Assembly (NCBI GenBank): GCA_026996635.1
Contig: JALWKH010000054.1
Location: 1 to 7,528, forward strand
Length of the DNA: 7,528 bases
Source: Bacteroidales bacterium
GTDB taxonomy: Bacteria > Bacteroidota > Bacteroidia > Bacteroidales > JALTDM01
Reading direction: 5' to 3'
Part shown: piece after piece, positions 1 to 5,605 of the stretch
How the letters are laid out: the number at the start of each line of letters is the position of its first letter
Numbering within the stretch: position 1 is the stretch's first letter
The notes under the pieces: generated by a model
What the model was told of the DNA's origin: nothing
Database searches by the model: none
What the model saw: the letters and a program-made list of their open reading frames with translations, nothing else
Translations under genes and position numbers: made by a program

Positions 1-124
1 GTTCTATATATTTACCATCTATAAACACATAACCTGAATTTACCGTTTGGCTTTGGGAGTAAGCATTTGCAGACAATATGCCTGCTGCCAGCAATACGGC
101 AAAGATGTATTCTAAGGCTTTCAT
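1..124 (-). CDS. Secreted protein of unknown function, N-terminal fragment
   Basis: The reading frame starts at ATG 122-124 and runs off the left edge after 41 codons without a stop. The N-terminus MKALEYIFAVLLAAGILSAN is a classic Sec signal peptide: Lys2, a hydrophobic core from about residue 7 to 17, then Ala19-Asn20-Ala21, which fits signal peptidase I cleavage after Ala21. No lipobox cysteine is present, so the product is probably exported to the periplasm or beyond rather than lipidated. The mature part begins YSQSQTVNSGYVFIDGKYIE. A good Bacteroidota-type promoter lies 22 bp upstream, which supports both the start and the strand. The visible piece is too short to name a family, and I do not recognise the protein. 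Confidence 0.7.
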   Translation of the reverse strand, partial: MKALEYIFAVLLAAGILSANAYSQSQTVNSGYVFIDGKYIE

Positions 125-145
125 TTTCCTTGCTTTTTTAATTTA

Positions 146-176
146 CAAAGATGATGGAAAAATATCTTTCAGCAAA
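146..176 (-). promoter_or_regulatory. Bacteroidota-type promoter of the secreted-protein gene
   Basis: Read on the minus strand, TTTG (173-176) is followed after exactly 19 bases by CATCTTTG (146-153). This matches the phylum consensus of -33 TTTG and -7 TAnnTTTG with one mismatch (C for the first T). Transcription should start about 5 bases further on, near 140, giving a leader of roughly 15 bases before the ATG at 124. Confidence 0.6.
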
Positions 177-430
177 GTTTTTTATATTCCTTAACGTATG
201 TTATAGTTTGAATCTTTTGTTCTGGACAAATTAATTGCTGTTGAATTGCAGAAAAATTAATCGTATTGTGGAACCTTATTATAGTGGAGGGGGATTATCA
301 GTAATAGTCATTCTGACCTTGTTTCAGAATCTATATCGTTTTTGGTCATACTTATCAGATGTTGAAATAAATTCTGCATAGTCGTGAAAATGACGACTTC
401 TTGTTTTTAATTGCCGGGTCAATAATACAA
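177..430. other. Gene-free stretch with two weak hairpins
   Basis: No reading frame with a credible start and coding character is visible on either strand. Two small inverted repeats occur. ATTCTGA (310-316) pairs with TCAGAAT (324-330), and AGTCGT (380-385) pairs with ACGACT (393-398). Each is followed on the plus strand by a short T-rich run (339-344 and 401-408), so they look faintly like plus-strand terminators. No plus-strand gene precedes them, and both stems are only 6-7 bp. Confidence 0.4.
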
Positions 431-458
431 GTAGTGACACACGGCCGTGTGTCACTAC
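431..458. repeat. Perfect 28-bp palindrome
   Basis: The sequence is fully self-complementary over 28 bases with no spacer. The arm GTAGTGACACACGG is followed directly by its reverse complement. The flanking bases (A on both sides) do not pair, so the edges are sharp. It is GC-richer than the surrounding A/T-rich DNA. There is no T-tract on the plus side and only a weak one on the minus side, so it is not a standard terminator. Palindromes of the general shape GTAG-GAC-C-rich-centre-GTC-CTAC are, as I recall, scattered through many Bacteroidota and cyanobacterial genomes. A dispersed extragenic palindrome is therefore the best reading; a dimeric protein-binding site is the alternative. Confidence 0.75.
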
Positions 459-482
459 AAAAATGCTTTTGCGTTACCATAC

Positions 483-679
483 CTTTTTAAGGTGGTGGCA
501 TAAATTGAAAGAAGGTTGGATTTAGCCTAGGTCCTCTTTGTCCGGGTCTAAAGCCCACACTTGGCGGCACATTACCGCACACCGCCTTAAAAGGCGGTGC
601 TAATCATATAGGTTTATTTTTTTGGTCGACAACAAATTACTGCCTGATTTTTAACACCACCGCCTCCCCGCCATTTTGA
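483..679. repeat. GC-richer foldback block, candidate dispersed intergenic element
   Basis: This stretch differs in composition from both flanks and is bounded by inverted 7-mers, GGTGGTG (491-497) and CACCACC (655-661). It contains a near-perfect GC-rich hairpin (580-599), a CCTAGG site and several GGCGG/CCGCC pairings. One plus frame stays open for 56 codons (509-676) and one minus frame for 38 codons (490-603). Neither has a start codon in a useful position or a promoter, so I read the block as non-coding. Together with the adjacent palindrome it may be one dispersed element of about 250 bp. That is inferred from composition and symmetry, not from seeing a second copy. Confidence 0.4.
580..599. 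repeat. Strong 9-bp inverted repeat (hairpin)
   Basis: CACCGCCTT and AAGGCGGTG flank a 2-base AA centre, giving a 9-bp stem that is mostly G-C. In practice the innermost A-T pairs would open to form a loop. On the plus strand a T-rich tract follows, but only after about 12 bases (612-622), which is too far for a canonical intrinsic terminator. On the minus strand it could stop a transcript reading through about 200 bases beyond the acetate kinase gene, but there is no U-tract on that side. Confidence 0.6.
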
Positions 680-693
680 CCTGCCTAACGCAC

Positions 694-717
694 TACCGCA
701 ATAGCTATTCCGCGGTA
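694..717. repeat. Inverted repeat downstream of acetate kinase
   Basis: TACCGC (694-699) pairs with GCGGTA (712-717). Between them AATAGCTATT (700-709) is itself a perfect palindrome, leaving only a CC bulge. The stem lies 85-108 bases after the acetate kinase stop on the minus strand and has no U-tract. It may protect or process the 3' end of the operon transcript, or belong to the neighbouring repeat block. Confidence 0.4.
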
Positions 718-725
718 AACCAATC

Positions 726-756
726 AACTAACCACTAACCATTAATAACTAACAAT
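726..756. repeat. Short CTAAC-rich simple repeat
   Basis: CTAAC occurs at 728-732, 735-739 and 749-753, the first two inside the tandem phrase ACTAACCACTAACC, followed by related ATTAATAACTAACAATTAG. It is a degenerate 7-bp tandem repeat in the untranslated region just past the acetate kinase gene. No function is evident. It probably arose by slippage. Confidence 0.4.
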
Positions 757-801
757 TAGCAAATTAATTCATTAGCACATTTATTCGGTGTGTATATAAA
801 A

Positions 802-2001
802 TTACTTACCACTCACAATTTTCATTGTGTCTTGGGCTATTACAAGCTCTTCGTTTGTAGGCACAACAATAACTTTTACTTTTGAATTGTCAGATGAGAT
901 AACCGCTTCTTTCCCTCTGACTTTATTTTTTTCTTCGTCAAGTTCAATTCCGAGAAATGATAAATCACCGGCAATTCCCATTCTTCTTTCCGCACCGTTT
1001 TCGCCGATTCCGCCTGTGAAAACCAAAATATCAACTCCGTTCATTGCGGCGGTGTAAGCACCTATGTATTTTTTAACGCGATAATCAAACATTTTCAAAG
1101 CGAGTTCTGCACGGTAAGTTCCGTTTTCTGCAGCTTCTTCAATTTCACGCAAGTCGGAAGAAATACCTGATATTCCTAGCATACCGCTGTGCTTGTTTAC
1201 CAGTGTGTAAGCCACATTGCGAGTAAGTTCTTCTTTTTCCATTATGAAATTGTAAACACCAATATCCAAGTCGCCCGAACGTGTACCCATAATAAGTCCT
1301 TCTACAGGTGTCATCCCCATTGATGTATCTACAGATTTGCCGTTTTTAATGGCTGCAACTGACGATCCGTTTCCCAAATGGCAACTTATTATTTTTTGCT
1401 TGTCGTAATCAACACCCAAAATTTCGCAAGCACGTTTTGACACATATTTGTGGCTTGTGCCGTGAAATCCGTATCTTCTGATGCCGTATGTTTCATAAAG
1501 CGAATAGGGTATTGCATAGTTGTAGGCATAGTCGGGCATTGTTTGGTGAAAAGCAGTGTCAAATACAGCAACTTGCGGCACATCCGGCAGAATTGATTTC
1601 ATTGCATAAATGCCTTTCAGGTTGGAAGGATTGTGTAGCGGTGCCAAATCTACACAGGCTTCAAGTTGTTCTATTACATTGTCGTCTATCAACACACTGT
1701 CTTTAAACTTTTCGGCACCGTGAACCACCCTGTGACCTACTGCATTAATTTCGCCCAAGTCTTTTATGCAGCCGTGTTTTTCGCTTTTCAAAACGCCCAG
1801 TACATATTCTATGCCGCTTTGGTGGTCGATTATATCTCCTTTGAACAGAACTACTTGACCGTCTTCTTTGGTATGCTTGATTTGAGATCCTTTTATTCCT
1901 ATTTTTTCCACCACACCTTTGGCTATTACTTTGGTGTGGGACATATCAAACATTTGATACTTTATGGATGAGCTTCCGCAATTTAATACTAAAACTTTCA
2001 T
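802..2001 (-). CDS. ackA: Acetate kinase
   Basis: This cytoplasmic enzyme interconverts acetyl phosphate plus ADP with acetate plus ATP, the ATP-yielding last step of acetate fermentation. At 399 residues it has the normal family length, and every catalytic position falls on the numbering used for the well-studied Methanosarcina enzyme. These are Asn7 in VLVLNCGSSSIKYQ, Arg91 in GHRVVHG, Asp148 in FDTAFHQ, His180 in YGFHGTSH, Arg241 in MGTRSGD and Glu384 in PTNEE. The nucleotide-binding segments HLGNGSSVAAI (208-218) and VFTGGIGENG (327-336) are intact. It is the last gene of a three-gene operon, 20 bases after the dehydrogenase, with no promoter of its own visible. Phosphotransacetylase, its usual neighbour, is absent from the window. 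Butyrate or propionate kinase is less likely, given the intact AckA-type motifs and length. Confidence 0.96.
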   Translation of the reverse strand: MKVLVLNCGSSSIKYQMFDMSHTKVIAKGVVEKIGIKGSQIKHTKEDGQVVLFKGDIIDHQSGIEYVLGVLKSEKHGCIKDLGEINAVGHRVVHGAEKFKDSVLIDDNVIEQLEACVDLAPLHNPSNLKGIYAMKSILPDVPQVAVFDTAFHQTMPDYAYNYAIPYSLYETYGIRRYGFHGTSHKYVSKRACEILGVDYDKQKIISCHLGNGSSVAAIKNGKSVDTSMGMTPVEGLIMGTRSGDLDIGVYNFIMEKEELTRNVAYTLVNKHSGMLGISGISSDLREIEEAAENGTYRAELALKMFDYRVKKYIGAYTAAMNGVDILVFTGGIGENGAERRMGIAGDLSFLGIELDEEKNKVRGKEAVISSDNSKVKVIVVPTNEELVIAQDTMKIVSGK

Positions 2002-2021
2002 TTCTTATTGTAATTTTTTGG

Positions 2022-2996
2022 TTAGAAAATATATTTTGTGAGTGCCGGACCTATCTTTTTTCCTCTTTCGTCATATTCATAAAATCCTTTTCCGGTCTTT
2101 CTGCCTAGCATATTTGCACGATTCAGTCTTCTAAGTAGAGGAGAGGCTTTGTATCTTAAGTCGCCGAACTCGGAATACATATTGTCAAGCCATCTTACCA
2201 GCCTGTCAATGCCAATTTTGTCTGCCATTTCAAAAGGTCCGTAAAACAAATTCATACTCTTTTTGGCTGCAAAGTCTATCTTTTCCATATCAGCCACTCT
2301 TTCCATCAAAATATCACAGGCTTCGTTTATCATAGGGGCAAAAAGTCTTACGGAAATAAGTCCGGGAGATTCGGCTACTCTTACGAATGACTTACCAAGC
2401 AATATGGCGAATTTCTGAACTTCTTTACAAGTTTTTTCGGTGGTGTACATACTCCTAACAACCTCTACCAATGATGCATCCGGAGATGCTGTGGAAATGT
2501 GCATACTTATACATCTGTCTTTGTGATCAAGTGCGGCTGCAAGTTCGGTAATGGCTATTGTTGTAGAATTGGTGGCTATTATTGTGGTTGGCGATACATA
2601 TTGCTCAATTTTTTTGAATACTTCTTTTCTTATTTCAAGGGATTGGTCTTTTTGTGACGAAAGGATGGATTCGATTACCAAATCACAATTTTTCAGGTCA
2701 GCATAATCAAGTGTTCCCCTGATTCTTGACATTATGGCTTTTTTCTCGCTCGGTGTTATCCCCCATCTTTTTACTTTGTAATCCAATTCGCGTTCTATGT
2801 CTTTTAGAGCCTGTTCAATTTTTTTGCGGGAAACTTCTATAAATACAACATCCATTCCCCGGCTGGCAATCATTATAGCCAACCTTTGTCCCGTTGTACC
2901 GCATCCAACGATGCCGATTTCGGAAAATTCCGCTTTGGGTCTGTCTTTTTTGCTTAATGCGTAATCTTCTACGCGTTCTATAATAGGTTCACTCAT
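2022..2996 (-). CDS. 3-hydroxyacyl-CoA dehydrogenase family protein (3-hydroxybutyryl-CoA dehydrogenase-like)
   Basis: This is an NAD-dependent oxidoreductase of the 3-hydroxyacyl-CoA dehydrogenase family, expected to interconvert a 3-hydroxyacyl-CoA and a 3-oxoacyl-CoA in the cytoplasm. After an N-terminal extension of about 25 residues, the Rossmann domain opens with GIVGCGTTG (Gly31, Gly33, Gly36). Glu54 closes the second strand, favouring NAD over NADP. The catalytic His166 (in SMHIS) and its partner Glu178 (in LVEVV) are present. The C-terminal domain has the typical GPFEMADKIGID (253-264) and LGRKTGKGFYEY (297-308). Three positions differ from the classical enzyme: the active-site Ser is Thr145, the FNP after the histidine is replaced by STASP, and the conserved Asn of PGFIVNRL is Val216. 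I recall such variants in other Bacteroidota, so this looks like a subfamily rather than a broken gene. Its exact substrate is uncertain. It is the middle gene of the operon with the PurF-like protein and acetate kinase. Confidence 0.88.
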   Translation of the reverse strand: MSEPIIERVEDYALSKKDRPKAEFSEIGIVGCGTTGQRLAIMIASRGMDVVFIEVSRKKIEQALKDIERELDYKVKRWGITPSEKKAIMSRIRGTLDYADLKNCDLVIESILSSQKDQSLEIRKEVFKKIEQYVSPTTIIATNSTTIAITELAAALDHKDRCISMHISTASPDASLVEVVRSMYTTEKTCKEVQKFAILLGKSFVRVAESPGLISVRLFAPMINEACDILMERVADMEKIDFAAKKSMNLFYGPFEMADKIGIDRLVRWLDNMYSEFGDLRYKASPLLRRLNRANMLGRKTGKGFYEYDERGKKIGPALTKYIF

Positions 2997-3014
2997 TTTT
3001 TATTATTTTATGTT

Positions 3015-3045
3015 CAAATTTATTTTTGTGTTTGTCTCCGAAAAA
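3015..3045 (-). promoter_or_regulatory. Possible internal promoter before the dehydrogenase gene
   Basis: On the minus strand TAAATTTG (3015-3022) is a perfect match to the -7 consensus TAnnTTTG, 18 bases before the ATG at 2996. The -33 position, 19 bases upstream, reads TTTT (3042-3045) instead of TTTG. It lies in the 58-bp gap after the PurF-like gene. It could let the dehydrogenase and acetate kinase genes be transcribed separately, but such A/T-rich matches arise easily by chance. Confidence 0.35.
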
Positions 3046-3054
3046 TGATTATTG

Positions 3055-4947
3055 TCAATATGCCCTTACTTTTCTTTTTTCGATGAAATTTATGTAAGCA
3101 CGGTTTACCACTTTGTTGCCGCCCGGAGTCGGGTAGTCTCCGGTAAAATACCAATCGCCTTTGTGGTTCGGTATGGCTTTATGAAGATTTTCAACAGTTT
3201 GGTAAACTATTTTCACATCCGCTTCTATGTCGTCGGGTCTTAATAATTCAGAAATTTTTGCCGATATTTCATCGTCGGTAAAAGGTTCGTAAATCATTTT
3301 CACATAATTTACCACTTCTTCTTTAGGCAAGTTTTCTTGTTGTTTGCACAGGTTGTAAACCTTACTTATAATTTCCCCCTTTCCTCTTTCTTTAAGCAGT
3401 TCTATGGCAGCACGAAAAGCCACAAGGTTGTCCAAGCGTGCCATATCTATTCCGTAGCAGTCGGGATATCTGATTTGTGGTGCAGACGACACAACGACAA
3501 TTGTTTTCGGGTGCAGTCTGTCCAAAATCCTCAGGATACTTTGCTTCAATGTTGTACCACGGACTATTGAATCGTCTAGGATTACAATATTGTCTTTGTA
3601 AGGTATAATCGAATTGTAAGTTATATCGTAAACGTGTGCTACAAGGTCGTTGCGACCTTCGTCTTGCGAAATAAATGTGCGGAGTTTGGCATCTTTTATG
3701 GCTATTTTTTCTACTCTCGGTTTGGTTTCCATTATTTCGTTAATCAAATCTTCACTGATGATTTCCATATTGTCCAAAAGTTTCTTCTTCTTTTGGTTTT
3801 TTATGTAATCTTCCACACCTTTTACCAAGCCGAGAAAAGCTACTTCCGCTGTATTGGGGACATACGAGAAAACACTGTTTTCTATGTCATAATCAACAGC
3901 TTCCAAAACCTTGTCTGTAAGAAAATATCCGAGTCTTTTTCTTTCTTGGTAAATATCTGCATCGCTTCCGCGTGAAAAGTAAATTCTTTCAAATGAGCAT
4001 GGCTTAATTTCTTCAGGTTTACGTACTTCTTTTATCGCAACATCCCCGTTTGCTTTTACGATAAGTGCGTGTCCGGGAGTTATTTCTTTTACTTGGTCGG
4101 TTTCCAGCTTGAAGGCTGTCTGTATCACAGCTCTTTCGCTGGCAGCTACCACTATTTCGTCATCGTAATAATAAAAAGCAGGGCGTATTCCGTTCGGGTC
4201 GCGCACAACAAATGCATCTCCGTGCCCTATAAGACCGCCGATTACATATCCGCCGTCCCAATTTTTGCTGGCACTGGCGAGTACTTTTGCCACATCAAGT
4301 TCGCGTGCAATAAGTTCCGAAATTTCTTTGTTGTTATATCCTTCATCGTGAAACTTGTCAAATAATGCTTGCACTTCCCTGTCAAGGAAATGACCGACAT
4401 TTTCCATAATCGTAACCGTATCGCTGTAATCTTTCGGGTGTTGTCCCAGGTCGATTAGCTTTTGGATGAGTTCGTCAACATTGGTAAGGTTAAAATTTCC
4501 TGCCAAAACGAGGTTTCGTGTTTTCCAGTTGTTTTCACGCATCTGCGGGTGAACATTTTCTATGCTGTTTCCTCCGAATGTTCCGTATCTGAGGTGTCCG
4601 AGATAAATCTCTCCCGCAAACGGCAAATTATGTTTAGCCCAAACAGGGTCTTGAATTTTGCTTGCTTCGGTTTTTTCGTAATTCTCAAAAATTCTTGTGA
4701 AGATATCTTTTATGGGAAGGCTGTCGTTGGATCGAATGCGATGCAAATATTTTTTCCCGGGTTCAAGGTCGATTTTCAAACTTACCAAACCGGCACCGTC
4801 TTGCCCGCGATTGTGCTGTTTTTCCATGAGTAGGTACATCTTATTGATACCGTACATCCAAGTGCCGTATTTCCAGTGGTAATATTCCAATGGTTTTCTC
4901 AGCCTGATGAAGGCAATACCGCATTCGTGCTTTATAAGTTCGCTCAT
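3055..4947 (-). CDS. Enlarged PurF-like amidophosphoribosyltransferase (glutamine amidotransferase plus PRTase)
   Basis: This protein has the two-domain architecture of glutamine phosphoribosylpyrophosphate amidotransferase, which makes phosphoribosylamine from PRPP and glutamine in the first step of purine synthesis. It has 630 residues against about 460-510 for ordinary PurF. The N-terminal Ntn-hydrolase domain has an 8-residue propeptide before nucleophile Cys9 (HECGIAF), then NRGQDGAG (46-53), the glutamine-binding Arg120 in GHLRYGT, Asp176 in YSDTVT and DPNGIRP (250-256). The phosphoribosyltransferase domain has the PRPP loop ILDDSIVRGTT (456-466) and IRYPDCYGIDM (492-502). Differences: the usual Asn-Gly oxyanion motif reads Asn151-Phe152, the YFARPDS segment reads YFSRGSD (323-329), a Lys-rich insert lies near 384-420, and about 100 extra residues follow the PRTase domain. 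I recall long PurF paralogues of this type in Bacteroidota alongside a normal PurF, so I leave the symbol blank. It is the first gene of the operon. Confidence 0.85.
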   Translation of the reverse strand: MSELIKHECGIAFIRLRKPLEYYHWKYGTWMYGINKMYLLMEKQHNRGQDGAGLVSLKIDLEPGKKYLHRIRSNDSLPIKDIFTRIFENYEKTEASKIQDPVWAKHNLPFAGEIYLGHLRYGTFGGNSIENVHPQMRENNWKTRNLVLAGNFNLTNVDELIQKLIDLGQHPKDYSDTVTIMENVGHFLDREVQALFDKFHDEGYNNKEISELIARELDVAKVLASASKNWDGGYVIGGLIGHGDAFVVRDPNGIRPAFYYYDDEIVVAASERAVIQTAFKLETDQVKEITPGHALIVKANGDVAIKEVRKPEEIKPCSFERIYFSRGSDADIYQERKRLGYFLTDKVLEAVDYDIENSVFSYVPNTAEVAFLGLVKGVEDYIKNQKKKKLLDNMEIISEDLINEIMETKPRVEKIAIKDAKLRTFISQDEGRNDLVAHVYDITYNSIIPYKDNIVILDDSIVRGTTLKQSILRILDRLHPKTIVVVSSAPQIRYPDCYGIDMARLDNLVAFRAAIELLKERGKGEIISKVYNLCKQQENLPKEEVVNYVKMIYEPFTDDEISAKISELLRPDDIEADVKIVYQTVENLHKAIPNHKGDWYFTGDYPTPGGNKVVNRAYINFIEKRKVRAY

Positions 4948-4971
4948 CTTGAGAGGTCTTTAATTTTGTCG

Positions 4972-4979
4972 CAAATGTA
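4972..4979 (-). promoter_or_regulatory. Predicted -7 element of the PurF-like/dehydrogenase/ackA operon
   Basis: TACATTTG on the minus strand matches TAnnTTTG perfectly and would place the transcription start near 4966, about 20 bases before the ATG at 4947. The -33 region is poor: a T-run lies inside the expected spacer, but no TTTG is present. Weak basal activity or activator dependence is possible. The inverted repeat at 5004-5045 lies immediately upstream. Confidence 0.5.
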
Positions 4980-5003
4980 TTACTTTTTGTGATAAAAATT
5001 ACC

Positions 5004-5045
5004 GGTAATCAGTTTTATTATTTGCAGCTCGATATAATGATTACC
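5004..5045. promoter_or_regulatory. Spaced inverted repeat in the divergent promoter region, candidate operator
   Basis: GGTAATCA (5004-5011) and TGATTACC (5038-5045) are perfect reverse complements, 34 bp centre to centre. The right arm overlaps the -7 element of the plus-strand promoter. The left arm lies just upstream of the -33 region expected for the minus-strand promoter. The geometry suits a dimer or looping regulator acting on both directions. An 8-bp match could also be chance in A/T-rich DNA. Confidence 0.3.
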
Positions 5046-5049
5046 TTTG
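5021..5049 (+). promoter_or_regulatory. Bacteroidota-type promoter of aroK-rlmB
   Basis: TTTG (5021-5024), a 17-base spacer, then TACCTTTG (5042-5049), a perfect TAnnTTTG. The predicted transcription start is near 5054-5057. That leaves fewer than 10 bases before the ATG at 5063 but about 22 before the ATG at 5078, so it bears on the choice of start codon for shikimate kinase. Confidence 0.6.
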
Positions 5050-5077
5050 CAATATGTTTTAGATGTCTCGAGGGCAA

Positions 5078-5605
5078 ATGAAAGTTTTTGTAGTTGGATA
5101 TATGGGTAGCGGAAAAACACAAACAGGCTATTTTTTGGCAAAAAAATTAGGCTATAAGTTTGTGGATTTGGATATTTTGGTAGAAGAAGGAGTGGGAATG
5201 AAGATTAAAGATATTTTTGCCGAATACGGTGAAGATTATTTTAGAAAGATAGAAAGCGAGACATTAAAATCAGTAGCTACAAACAACGATAATATTGTAA
5301 TAGCGACCGGCGGCGGCGCTCCGTGTTTTTTCGATAACATGAAATTTATGAATGAACAGGGGATAACGGTTTATCTGAAATTGTCTGCCAAACAATTGAC
5401 CGAAAGACTTAAAGAGAACAAAGATAAGCGTCCCGTTATCAGTAAATATAACGAAATTGAACTTGCAGAGTTTATAAAAGAACATTTGAAAGAAAGGGAG
5501 TCGAGGTGTTATTCGCTTAGCCATGTTATTGCCGATATGTCTAAGATTTCGCTGGAACAGTTATATTCGATTATAAGTTATACGATATGGATAAAAAAGA
5601 CTTGA
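5078..5605 (+). CDS. aroK: Shikimate kinase
   Basis: This cytoplasmic enzyme phosphorylates shikimate at the 3-hydroxyl with ATP, the fifth step of the chorismate pathway. Counting from the first possible ATG (5063, 180 residues), the P-loop is GYMGSGKT (12-19). The shikimate-binding Asp pair is in FVDLD (Asp35, Asp37), then Arg61 in YFRKIE, the GGG of ATGGGAP (83-85), the lid arginine in DKRPV (Arg123), and a C-terminal RESRCY (145-150) where the adenine-contacting Arg and Tyr usually lie. I prefer the ATG at 5078 (175 residues): the predicted transcription start leaves almost no leader before 5063, and family members usually begin only a few residues before the first strand. The last 19 bases overlap rlmB, so the two are probably translationally coupled. 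The RExxxY-type motif is one residue out of register, which is unusual but unlikely to matter. Confidence 0.93.
   Translation: MKVFVVGYMGSGKTQTGYFLAKKLGYKFVDLDILVEEGVGMKIKDIFAEYGEDYFRKIESETLKSVATNNDNIVIATGGGAPCFFDNMKFMNEQGITVYLKLSAKQLTERLKENKDKRPVISKYNEIELAEFIKEHLKERESRCYSLSHVIADMSKISLEQLYSIISYTIWIKKT

Noticed and set aside
380..408. Plus-strand intrinsic terminator (AGTCGT/ACGACT stem then T-rich run)
   Set aside because: The 6-bp stem is weak, the T-run is interrupted, and no plus-strand gene or promoter lies upstream. It is kept only as a weak hairpin.
490..603. Minus-strand frame open for 38 codons in the same block, rich in Pro, Gly and Arg
   Set aside because: The only ATG is a few codons before the stop and there is no upstream signal.
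509..676. Plus-strand frame open for 56 codons across the GC-richer block
   Set aside because: It has no start codon, promoter or ribosome site. The opposite strand is also open over part of it, which fits composition rather than coding.
125..801. tRNA, small RNA gene or CRISPR array in the long intergenic gap
   Set aside because: No cloverleaf with a T-loop GTTCRA signature, no regularly spaced repeats and no plus-strand TAnnTTTG promoter were found.
1666..1971. Plus-strand open frame of 101 codons
   Set aside because: It is antisense to acetate kinase, whose catalytic residues are all intact, and its product shows no recognisable motif.
802..2001. Butyrate kinase instead of acetate kinase, suggested by the neighbouring 3-hydroxyacyl-CoA dehydrogenase
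   Set aside because: Length, all six catalytic positions and the nucleotide motifs match acetate kinase. Butyrate kinases are shorter and differ in these motifs.
3634..3975. Plus-strand open frame of 113 codons, and similar ones at 4069-4365 and 4462-4833
   Set aside because: They lie antisense within the well-supported PurF-like gene. Their products are rich in Phe, Tyr, Cys and Val as expected of reverse-complement reading, and no promoters precede them.
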